Shown: in pieces, positions 44,928 to 52,993 of the stretch | Numbering within the stretch: position 1 is the stretch's first letter | Layout of the letters: every line of letters starts with the position of its first letter | Assembly: GCA_900552135.1 (NCBI GenBank) | Contig: URYN01000004.1 | Span: 73,955 to 137,954, forward strand | Source of the DNA: an uncultured Clostridium sp. | GTDB lineage: Bacteria; Bacillota; Clostridia; TANB77; CAG-508 | DNA length: 64,000 bases | Direction: 5' to 3' | Notes under the pieces: generated by a model | Databases searched by the model: none | What the model was told of the DNA's origin: nothing | Seen by the model: the letters and a program-made list of their open reading frames with translations, nothing else | Made by a program: the position numbers and the translations under genes

Positions 44928-45380
44928 TGGTCAATAATACCACGAATTTAGAATTAAATAAACAACTTAATAATACTAATATTCAAGGTTTTGAAAATTC
45001 AGATATAAAAAAACAATTTTCCGATACTGAAGTTTCAAATGCTTATAATATAAATCCAGAAGCAGCTAACTTTGAGCCTGCTAGTTCTACAAAAAAAGCA
45101 ACATTCTTTCGGTAATCAAAACATTACAACTGTGCAAAGTGATTCAACCAATGTAGATATACCAGAAGTTCAAAGTTTCTCAACCTCCAGCTCTTCTGAT
45201 GTTCAATCCGAAACAGATTTTTCTGATAATACAGAAAATCCTGTTAATTGTTTGTCTTTAACTGTTAGAAAAGATTATAGCCTTTCTGTAGTAAAGCACG
45301 TATTAGTTAGAACTTGGAAAACAACTTGGAGAGTTGCACTTAGTATATTCTTACTTAACTTTTTATCCTTCTTCTTTTAA
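44928..45380 (+). pseudogene. Ser/Asn-rich small protein gene split by a one-base frameshift
   Basis: Translation from ATG 44928 (MVNNTTNLELNKQLNN) runs 62 codons to a stop at 45113-45115. A second frame, shifted by one base, continues the same Ser/Asn/Asp-rich style to 45380 and ends in a basic-hydrophobic C terminus (VRKDYSLSVVKHVLVRTWKTTWRVALSIFLLNFLSFFF region). Removing one A from the seven-A run at 45091-45097 fuses them into a 150-residue protein. Promoter, binding site and terminator are all intact. It may be a sequencing error, a phase-variable tract, a programmed shift or a recent pseudogene. No family is recognised. Confidence 0.65.
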
Positions 45381-45390
45381 TATAATTTAT

Positions 45391-45436
45391 TAGAGTATTT
45401 GAAAATCATTACACTTTTCAAATATTCTAATTTTTT
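45391..45436 (+). terminator. Rho-independent terminator
   Basis: TAGAGTATTTGAAAA pairs with TTTTCAAATATTCTA (one G-U pair) across nine bases, followed by ATTTTTTAT. It ends the frameshifted plus-strand gene. Confidence 0.8.
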
Positions 45437-45516
45437 ATACAGGAAATTTCAGTATACTTTCATATTAATTTAAATTTTATATACTATAAAAGTAAGTTAC
45501 AACTTTATTATATAAA

Positions 45517-45561
45517 AATGAATACCTATAGCCAAACTATTCTTAACTATAGATATTCATT
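45517..45561 (-). terminator. Bidirectional terminator
   Basis: AATGAATACCTATAG pairs with CTATAGATATTCATT across about 15 bases, 25 bases after the stop of the HExxH gene. T-runs exist on both sides. Confidence 0.65.
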
Positions 45562-45585
45562 ATTTTTTATTATATGTTATTTATT

Positions 45586-46605
45586 TTATGTTCTCATTAT
45601 TTTCTTTTGTATAAATTCTGCAATCTTATTTATAAGGCCTGCTACAACATTTTTATATACAACCATCAAACTGTTTTTGTTCTTATTTTTGTTTATTTCC
45701 ATATATTTTTTTATGTATTTACTATTCATTTCTTTCTTAAATTGTATAAAGTTGTCTTCTTCGACAGATGTACCAAGAAGTTTTCCAATTATTTGTTCAT
45801 AGTTTTCCATCTTATCTACTTGTTCATCAACTTCTGCTGTTGTATTAAGTGCTTTGTACATTTTTTCAAAATATGTTGTGTATATCAATTCTTGTGTTTG
45901 CATATATAACTTTATTATTTTCTCTTCGTTTCTGTCTTCTCTGTTATTCTCTTCAAGTATATCATCAAAGTTTCTTACAATTCTTTCTGTGTTCTCTTCA
46001 AATGTATTGTATAATTTTTCTTCAAATATGTCGTTGCTTCCAATACAACTATTTATAGCCTCTTTATCTCCCATAAGATACATCATTTGTCCAATTAAGC
46101 TTGTCATGTATTTATAATGATTTTCACTATTGGTGCAAATCGATATTTCTTCATTGTTTATTCTGTGATTTTTATATCCGAGCGCCTTTGCGGTAATGTA
46201 CTGCACAATAGCCTCGTTTATGCCAAGTCCAAATATTTTGAATTCTCTAAATTGACACACTCCCGCTCTATCATCTCGCTTTTCAATTTTATTGAAATTT
46301 TGCAAATAGTGTATATTTTCGTGTATCATATAAGAATCTATTTCTGATATATCTTTTTCTTCATCAATATATACTGTATTATTTTTATAATAATAAAATA
46401 CTCCTTTAAATTTTTTATCTATTTTTGCATAGTACATATTACAATTAAAAATTCGCATATATAGTTCGTTATAACTGTTTGCAAGTTCGTTTACATTTGT
46501 TGCTAATTTATCGGCTATATTTTTCGATATATAGTTTCTTTCTTCTATATTCAGTTGCCTTGTTGGAATTATTCCAATTTTTTCTAGCTCCTTTTGTATA
46601 TCCAT
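45586..46605 (-). CDS. HExxH metalloprotease-like cytoplasmic protein
   Basis: 339 residues with no signal peptide or membrane helix. SYMIHENIHYLQN near residue 92-104 is an HExxH zinc motif. About 35 residues later GLGINEAIVQYITAKAL offers a gluzincin-like third ligand (the Glu of NEA). The N terminus (IGIIPTRQLNIEERNYISKNIADKLATN) and the Glu/Asn-rich helical C-terminal half match no family I can name. It is a single-gene unit with GGAGAG before ATG and a terminator after it. The protease call is an inference from spacing of motif residues; the substrate is unknown. Confidence 0.75.
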   Translation of the reverse strand: MDIQKELEKIGIIPTRQLNIEERNYISKNIADKLATNVNELANSYNELYMRIFNCNMYYAKIDKKFKGVFYYYKNNTVYIDEEKDISEIDSYMIHENIHYLQNFNKIEKRDDRAGVCQFREFKIFGLGINEAIVQYITAKALGYKNHRINNEEISICTNSENHYKYMTSLIGQMMYLMGDKEAINSCIGSNDIFEEKLYNTFEENTERIVRNFDDILEENNREDRNEEKIIKLYMQTQELIYTTYFEKMYKALNTTAEVDEQVDKMENYEQIIGKLLGTSVEEDNFIQFKKEMNSKYIKKYMEINKNKNKNSLMVVYKNVVAGLINKIAEFIQKKIMRT

Positions 46606-46792
46606 ATAACTCTCCGTTTACCTTAATTTTTCTTTTGATAACCTTATTATATTATTAGCAATTTTTGTTGTCAAGAGTATAATTTTAGTAAATTATCTCG
46701 AAAAATAATATATTTACTTTGCAGAATTAAACTTAAACTTTTTTTACATGATTCCCCCAAAAAACATTTAATTTTTACTTGCCCTACAAAAA

Positions 46793-46823
46793 AAAGAACG
46801 AAGGTTTTAATTCCTCCGTTCCT
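46793..46823 (-). terminator. Rho-independent terminator of rny
   Basis: On the minus strand GAACGGAGG pairs with CCTTCGTTC across an eight-base loop and is followed by eight T, just after the rny stop codon. Confidence 0.85.
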
Positions 46824-46827
46824 ATTT

Positions 46828-48369
46828 TTATTTTGCGTAGTCTACAACTCTTGTTTCTCTTATGATGTTTACTTTTATTTGTCCTGGATATTCCATTTCA
46901 TCTTCAACCTTTTTAGCAACATCTCTTGCTAGTATTGTCATTTCAGAATCTGAAATTTGTTCTGGTTTTACTATAATTCTAACCTCACGACCAGCTTGTA
47001 TTGCAAATGATTTTTCAACACCTTTAAATGAGTCTGCTATTGATTCAAGCTTTTCAAGACGTTTTATGTAGTTTTCTAAAGTTTCACGTCTAGCACCTGG
47101 TCTTGATGCAGATATTGCATCTGCTGCAGCAACTAAAACAGCTTCTACTGTTTGTGGCTCTACATCTCCATGGTGTGCTTCTACAGCATTTATTACTAGT
47201 GGATTTTCCTTGTACTTTTTAAGAATATCTACACCAATTTGAACGTGTGTTCCTTCTACATCGTGGTCTAATGCCTTTCCTATATCGTGCAATAAACCAG
47301 CTCTTCTTGCAAGCTTTGGATCTAATCCTAATTCATCAGCCATAATTCTTGCTAAATTTGATACTTCTATTGAATGATTTAATACATTTTGACCATAGCT
47401 GGTTCTGTATTTTAGCTTTCCAAGTAGATTTACCAAATCTGGATGAAGTCCAATTACGCCTGTTTCCATACAAGCTCTTTCTCCTTCTTCCTTGATTGTT
47501 TCAGCAATTTCTTCCTTAGCTTTTTCAACCATTTCTTCAATCTTAGCTGGGTGAATTCTTCCATCCTCCATTAATTTTTCTAAGGCAATTCTTGCAACTT
47601 CTCTTCTTAATGCATCAAATCCTGATATTACAACAGCCTCTGGAGTATCGTCTATTATTAAATCAACTCCTGTAAGCGTTTCTAATGTACGAATATTTCT
47701 TCCTTCTCTACCAATTATTCTTCCTTTCATATCATCATTTGGAAGTGGAACAATTGATACTGTTGTTTCTGCAGTATGATCTGCTGCACATTTTTGAATT
47801 GCATACCCTATTACTTCTCTAGCATTTTTTATAGACTCTTCTTTTACTTTTGCTTCAGCATTTTTTATAAGTGTAGCTTTTTCCAAAGTAAGTTGCTTGT
47901 CCATTTCAGAAAGTAATAATTTCTTTGCCTCGTCTTTAGATAACCCAGAAATTCTTTGTAATTCTTGAACTTGTTTTTCAAGTGTCTTTTCGATTTCCTG
48001 TCTTTGATTTTCAAGATTTTTCTTCTTGTTTTCAATTTCCTGTTCTTTTCTTTCTATTTGCTCCATCTTGTTTTCTAGGTTTTCTTCTTTTTGTAATAAT
48101 CTTCTTTCTTGTTGTTGTACTTCGCCTCTTCTTTCTCTAACCTCATTGTCTAAATCTTTTCTAGCATTCATTATTTCTTCTTTAGCCTTAAATATTTCTT
48201 CTTTCTTTCTGTTTTCGGCTTCCTTTTGTGCTAGTTCTATTATTTTTTTAGCTTCGTCTTCTGCACTGCCAAGTTTTGATTCTGCTGTTTTCTTTCTTAT
48301 TGCTATACCAACAAAGGTAAAAATAATTGCTGAGACTAGAAAAATGGCGATATAAATTATGATCTGCAT
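46828..48369 (-). CDS. rny: Ribonuclease Y
   Basis: 513 residues, full length. An N-terminal membrane helix (about 2-22) is followed by a long coiled coil (about 30-190). The KH domain has [25 protein letters not shown] and the HD domain has [17 protein letters not shown] near residue 355. RNase Y starts turnover of many mRNAs at the membrane in Firmicutes. In Bacillus it sits directly before ymdB and spoVS; here those two are at 12-13 kb. Start has AAAGAGGTGTTAAATT, and a strong terminator follows. Confidence 0.97.
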   Translation of the reverse strand: MQIIIYIAIFLVSAIIFTFVGIAIRKKTAESKLGSAEDEAKKIIELAQKEAENRKKEEIFKAKEEIMNARKDLDNEVRERRGEVQQQERRLLQKEENLENKMEQIERKEQEIENKKKNLENQRQEIEKTLEKQVQELQRISGLSKDEAKKLLLSEMDKQLTLEKATLIKNAEAKVKEESIKNAREVIGYAIQKCAADHTAETTVSIVPLPNDDMKGRIIGREGRNIRTLETLTGVDLIIDDTPEAVVISGFDALRREVARIALEKLMEDGRIHPAKIEEMVEKAKEEIAETIKEEGERACMETGVIGLHPDLVNLLGKLKYRTSYGQNVLNHSIEVSNLARIMADELGLDPKLARRAGLLHDIGKALDHDVEGTHVQIGVDILKKYKENPLVINAVEAHHGDVEPQTVEAVLVAAADAISASRPGARRETLENYIKRLEKLESIADSFKGVEKSFAIQAGREVRIIVKPEQISDSEMTILARDVAKKVEDEMEYPGQIKVNIIRETRVVDYAK

Positions 48370-48519
48370 AATTTAACACCTCTTTCTATTTAATTTTCAA
48401 TGTGCATAAAAATATATTCCATTTTTTAGAATATAATTTATCCTTTTATATTTTATCTTTATTATTGGCAAGTGTCAAGTATTTTATAATAATTTTGTGC
48501 AATTGGTTGCAATTCAAAA

Positions 48520-48613
48520 CAATTCAGGGACGGAGGAAATTTTGCACCATTTCTTTTCAAAATTAAAAATGTTGGTACATTTTTTCCTCCGTCCCCAATT
48601 GTCCCGAATTGTT
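48520..48613. repeat. Dispersed palindromic element, copy 2
   Basis: Outer arms CAATTC-GGGACGGAGG (48522-48536) and CCTCCGTCCCC-AATTGTCCCGAATTG (48586-48612) enclose a ~49-base core with TTTTGCACCATTTCTTT and TGGTACA. The core is shared with the copy at 60.28 kb, showing a common ancestor. It lies between rny and the acyl ligase gene. Confidence 0.8.
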
Positions 48614-48625
48614 CTTCGACTTGTT

Positions 48626-50359
48626 TTATTGAGCGAGTATTTTCTTTATTTCTTCAAATCTTTTTATTTTTGCTGTTGTTGTTTTTATCATCGGTTCGTC
48701 TGAAATTATTAATTTCTTTATATGCTTATAATTTGTTAGTTCTTGGTTTATCTGTTTTACATCAGTCCATATTTTATTGTATAATTCTTCCTCTGATATA
48801 TCGCCAAAGTTTTGTTTTACATAGTCTTTGTTGTACACTATTTTTACAGATACAACTAAGTCGTCATCTTTTGGATAGCCAAATACCATGCTTTCTTCAA
48901 CATAAGGAAGTTTTCCAATTAATGTTTCAAGTTCTTCAGGATATATATTTTTTCCATTTTTTAATACTATTACATTTTTCATTCTTCCTGTTATAAAGAA
49001 ATATCCATCTTTGTCTTGTCTTGCTAAATCTCCTGTGTGGAACCATCCGTCTTTTATTACTTCATCTGTTGCTTCTTGATTTTCATAGTATCCAAGCATT
49101 ACATTTGGGCCTTTTGCGATTAATTCTCCAATTCCTTGTTCATTTGGATTATCTATTTTTAATGTAACTCCTGGCATCGAAAGTCCTATTGATCCATATT
49201 TTATGCAATTTTCATTTTCTGCAGCAAGAACTGGAGATGTTTCTGTTAGTCCATATCCTTGTATTGTAAGTATTCCAAAATCATTAAATGCCTTTGCGAC
49301 TTTCTTGTCTAATGCTGATGCTCCACTTATTATTAATCTTAAATTGCCACCCAAATTGTTTATAATATCTTTAAATAATTTTCTTCTTACATCTATTCCA
49401 ACTTTTAATAGAGAGTTGCTTACTCCTGTTGCAACTTTTATAAGTTTAGTCTTTCCTTGTTTTTCAATCTCTTTTTCTATTTTTTTATACATTGCCTCTA
49501 TTAGTAGTGGAACACATACAAAAACGGAAACCTTGTATTCTTTTAAATTGCTCTGTATGTGTCTTATTCCATCACAAAATACGTTTGTGCAACCATGATT
49601 TAAAAACAATAATATTCCTGTGCAACCAAATGTGTGGTGCAATGGTAAGAATGCCATATTTACATCAGTACTTCTTATGCCTTCTACTTTATTCATGGCT
49701 TCTATATTTGATGCAATGTTTCTATGTGATAAAGCAACTGCCTTAGATTTAGAGGTTGTTCCAGATGTGAATAGTATAACACTCATTTTGTTATTGTCTA
49801 TTTCGGCATTCACAAATTCTTTGTTTCCCGCTTCTAATAACTTTTTACCATTTTCCAATAAGTCTCCTAGGTAGATAAATCCTTCTTTCTTTTCCGCTTC
49901 GCTTAATTCGTCCATACAAATAAATTTTTCTATTTGTGTAGTGTTCTCTTCTTTTATTTTTTTCATGCAGTCGATATAGTCTTTTGCAAATATAACGCAA
50001 TCTGTTTTGCTTCTTTCTAAAGAACTTCTTATCTCTTCATCTGGAAGTCCTTTATCCAATGGTACTACTATCCCTGTTCCATTCACTACTGCTACATAAG
50101 ATAAAATCCATTCATATCTGTTCTTTCCTATTACAGCTATTCTCTTATTTTTCATTCCCATATCTATTAATGCTGTTCCTAGGCTATTTATTTCTTTTTC
50201 AAATTCCTTATATTTTATTTCTCTGTATGTTATATTTTCTGCATTATTGTTCTTTATTTTGAATGCAATATTTTCTGGATAATTTTCAAAAGCATTTTCC
50301 AATACCTCTTTAAGGTTGTAATATTCTTTGGTCTGATATATTTCATACTTATTTCTCAT
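48626..50359 (-). CDS. AMP-forming acyl-CoA/acyl ligase
   Basis: About 577 residues from ATG 50359; GAAGGAG lies 12 bases upstream. ATG 50380 or a TTG at 50428 are less well supported. AMP-binding motifs are VILFTSGTTSKSKAVALSHRNI near residue 190, IQGYGLTETSPVLAAEN, GELIAKGPNVMLGYYENQEAT, DGWFHTGDLARQDKDGYFFITGRMKNVIVLKNGKNIYPEELE, and the C-terminal lysine region IKRFEEIKK. It resembles long-chain fatty-acid ligases, activating a fatty or other acyl group as acyl-AMP and passing it to CoA or another acceptor. Nothing nearby reveals the pathway. Confidence 0.9.
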   Translation of the reverse strand: MRNKYEIYQTKEYYNLKEVLENAFENYPENIAFKIKNNNAENITYREIKYKEFEKEINSLGTALIDMGMKNKRIAVIGKNRYEWILSYVAVVNGTGIVVPLDKGLPDEEIRSSLERSKTDCVIFAKDYIDCMKKIKEENTTQIEKFICMDELSEAEKKEGFIYLGDLLENGKKLLEAGNKEFVNAEIDNNKMSVILFTSGTTSKSKAVALSHRNIASNIEAMNKVEGIRSTDVNMAFLPLHHTFGCTGILLFLNHGCTNVFCDGIRHIQSNLKEYKVSVFVCVPLLIEAMYKKIEKEIEKQGKTKLIKVATGVSNSLLKVGIDVRRKLFKDIINNLGGNLRLIISGASALDKKVAKAFNDFGILTIQGYGLTETSPVLAAENENCIKYGSIGLSMPGVTLKIDNPNEQGIGELIAKGPNVMLGYYENQEATDEVIKDGWFHTGDLARQDKDGYFFITGRMKNVIVLKNGKNIYPEELETLIGKLPYVEESMVFGYPKDDDLVVSVKIVYNKDYVKQNFGDISEEELYNKIWTDVKQINQELTNYKHIKKLIISDEPMIKTTTAKIKRFEEIKKILAQ

Positions 50360-50480
50360 GCTTCTATTTTTCTCCTTCATAAATAAAGTCTTTTGCCCTA
50401 GCATATCATATATCAAACGCATAAACAATAATTATGACCAATTATTCGATTTTTATTTTTTTCATATCGGAGGCTTTAAT

Positions 50481-50685
50481 ATGAACTATCATGATTTTTC
50501 CTGTTATCTCTCAACTCTTTCTGGTTGTGAGTTAGTTGCATTAGCAGGTATTTTTTCAGTTGCAATTTCAGAAAATTTAAGCAGTAATGATACAGCCGTT
50601 CTAGCACGGTTTCTTCACTGCTTTTGGTGATAATCTTGCTTTGATTGCATTAAATAAAGATTCAGGTAAAAATTCGTCCTGCTAA
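50481..50685 (+). pseudogene. DUF6774-like small protein gene with one-base frameshift
   Basis: ATG 50481 has a perfect CGGAGG site eight bases upstream. MNYHDFSCYLSTLSGCELVALAGIFSVAISENLSSNDTAVLARF reads normally. After the TTTCTTC at 50610-50616 the frame must shift by one to continue TAFGDNLALIALNKDSGK to a stop at 50683-50685. The shifted continuation restores the pattern of a small Clostridia family (LSSxELAxLAxxFTxLGDNLAxIA), which I recall as DUF6774. In the unshifted frame it stops at once (HCFW). The indel may be a sequencing error or a true lesion. Confidence 0.6.
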
Positions 50686-50722
50686 TAATTTTCATTTCTT
50701 TAAATAAATTTTCGACTTTCAA

Positions 50723-51655
50723 CTACAAGGATTTATTTATTCCCTTTGCAACTATCTCACTCATGTTGTCTATTAATTTATCAATTTCTTTTGGTGTTAC
50801 TATCATATTATAATCTTTCGGTATTAAAGCTTCTTTTATTTCTTCATAGTTGTCTTTTTCTTTTAGTTCATTCAATGTAGAATTTGACATCGCCTTTTGC
50901 TGTAAATTTTCTATGAATATATTTATGCAATCATTCGTAATTGTTGCCAAATCTACAACTGTTGGTATTCCAATAGCGATTACAGGAATTCCTAATGTGT
51001 TTATGCTTATTTCTTTTCTTGCATTATTTACTCCTGCTCCTGGCACTATTCCTGTATCTGCTATTTGTATACTACTGCTTATTCTTTCTAGTTTTCTTGT
51101 AGCAAGAGCATCTATTACAATTAACATTTTTGGCTTTATGTTTTGTACAATTCCATTTAATATTTCCATTGTTTCAATTCCAGTTATTCCAAGCACTCCA
51201 GGTGATATTGCCGACACTGGTCTTGTATCTTCTGGCATTATTTTCGGCATGTATTCTAATATGTGTCTAGTAACTTCTATTTCAGGAACAACCTTAGGTC
51301 CCAATGCATCTGGCGTTACATATCTATTTCCAAGACCAACTACCAGTATATCGTCAGTATCGCTTACATGTTCTCCTATTACATTTCTTAATTCATCAGC
51401 CATTATTTCTGCAATTTCTTCAATTCTTTCCTCATCTGCATTTTTTATTTCTTTTACATCTAAAGTTATATAGTTTCCTACCGGCTTTCCGAGTGCATTT
51501 GCACCATTTTCATTGGTAATTTTAACTTTTGAAATTTCTATATCTTTTATTATTTTATTAGCATTTTCTATTCCATCAATTTCTTCAGCAAGGCTATTCT
51601 GTTTCTTGTAAATCTCATTTCTTTCAACAGCCATATCAGTTCTAAAATTATACAT
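50723..51655 (-). CDS. gpr: Germination protease GPR
   Basis: 310 residues. FRTDMAVERNEIY near the N terminus matches the region of pro-GPR self-cleavage. The core has ILVVGLGNRYVTPDALGPKVV, SAISPGVLGITGIETMEI, LIVIDALATRKLERISSSIQIADTGIVPGAGVNNARKEIS and GIPVIAIGIPTVVDLATI, all diagnostic. GPR degrades small acid-soluble spore proteins at germination, so the organism forms spores. GGAGAG precedes the ATG. Confidence 0.97.
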   Translation of the reverse strand: MYNFRTDMAVERNEIYKKQNSLAEEIDGIENANKIIKDIEISKVKITNENGANALGKPVGNYITLDVKEIKNADEERIEEIAEIMADELRNVIGEHVSDTDDILVVGLGNRYVTPDALGPKVVPEIEVTRHILEYMPKIMPEDTRPVSAISPGVLGITGIETMEILNGIVQNIKPKMLIVIDALATRKLERISSSIQIADTGIVPGAGVNNARKEISINTLGIPVIAIGIPTVVDLATITNDCINIFIENLQQKAMSNSTLNELKEKDNYEEIKEALIPKDYNMIVTPKEIDKLIDNMSEIVAKGINKSL

Positions 51656-51810
51656 AAAAAATCACTCTCCTGTGAATATTTTGTACAGAAGAGTTACGTT
51701 TATTCATTAAGCTTGTATTACATTCAAAAATCTTGTTCATTAGCTAATTGATTTCTAATTTATTTTTCAAAACTTGTTTTTGTTTGATAATGATTAATGC
51801 ATTTTTCTTG

Positions 51811-52872
51811 TTACGAGCAGTATCTGCAAAGCACTGATTCTAGCCCCACATTTATATCAATCATCCCATTTTTCGACTTGTAATCTAAGTCTATAAATTC
51901 TAACAATATATTTTTTAATTCTTCTTCTTTAAAGAATCTTGCCTGTGTAGAGTACTTGCTTACTAAAAATGTTTGATTTGGTTTTAGTTTTAAACTTTCG
52001 GCTACATTTAATTTTTCTCTTAATGCCACTTTAGTAATATAGAGTTTTTTGAAATGATTATATAGTGTTATGAATATTTTTTGTATTGGCTCTTTTGCAT
52101 AAAGCAAATTTTTCAATACCTGCAGTGCTTCTGCAATATTTTTTCTTCCAAGACTATCTGTTAAATCAAATATTATGCTTTCAAATTGTTTTATTGCTAG
52201 CAAATCTATTGTTTGTTTTGTGATTGTTCCATTTTCGCCAACATACTCAATTTGTTTTCTTATTTCATTTATCAAATCTTGCAATGATGTTCCGCAATTT
52301 TCAATTAGATAGTTCAAGGTTGCACCATCTACATTTACTTTGTATGCATTACATATTCCTTTCAGTCTTTTTGCAATATCATAAGGTTTTTGCTTTTCAA
52401 AATTGCATACACAACCATTTTCATCTATTGCCTTATACAAGTTATTCTTGTCCGCATCATTTTCTACAAATACTATTGTTACAGACTCATTTATAAAATC
52501 TATATTTTCTTTTATATATTCTGCTAATTTATTTTCTGGCTTTTCCTCTGCCTTCTTTGCCTTTTTTTCTTGTTTTTCCTTCTGAGTATCATCTTTTTTT
52601 CCTCTTTTAGGCTTCTGGAATAATCCAGTGTCTTTAGCAATTATCAACTTTTTTGGATAACCAAATGCAGGAGTTTCTATGTCTGAAACAAGCTGGTTTA
52701 TGTTGTCTGCATCAATCTGAATATAATTGATTCCATTTATCATTTCACCAAAGCATTTTTTTATTTTTTTTAGAATGTTTTCTAGCAAGAATCTTTCTTC
52801 CCCATATAGAAGGTAGATTCCATCCAACTGTTTGTTATTTAATTTTCTTTCTAGTTCTTCGATTTCCTGCAT
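51811..52872 (-). CDS. holA: DNA polymerase III delta subunit
   Basis: 353 residues. GIYLLYGEERFLLENILKKIKKCF is the family start, with VSDIETPAFGYPKKLIIAKDTGLF, VTIVFVENDADKNN, and the C-terminal collar region TKVALREKLNVAESLKLKPNQTFLVSKYSTQARFF. Delta opens the beta clamp in the loader complex. A Lys-rich insert (about 85-115) is unusual. It ends near GPR; GGAGAGGAAT precedes ATG. Confidence 0.94.
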   Translation of the reverse strand: MQEIEELERKLNNKQLDGIYLLYGEERFLLENILKKIKKCFGEMINGINYIQIDADNINQLVSDIETPAFGYPKKLIIAKDTGLFQKPKRGKKDDTQKEKQEKKAKKAEEKPENKLAEYIKENIDFINESVTIVFVENDADKNNLYKAIDENGCVCNFEKQKPYDIAKRLKGICNAYKVNVDGATLNYLIENCGTSLQDLINEIRKQIEYVGENGTITKQTIDLLAIKQFESIIFDLTDSLGRKNIAEALQVLKNLLYAKEPIQKIFITLYNHFKKLYITKVALREKLNVAESLKLKPNQTFLVSKYSTQARFFKEEELKNILLEFIDLDYKSKNGMIDINVGLESVLCRYCS

Positions 52873-52993
52873 ATTCCTCTCCTATAATAAATTTCAAAGG
52901 GACCTGTACAATTTCTAGTTCATTTTTTAAATTTCCACACAACGCTCAAAAAGTTAGCATTGACGACACCCCAAGTCCCTTTCGATGCAAAAT

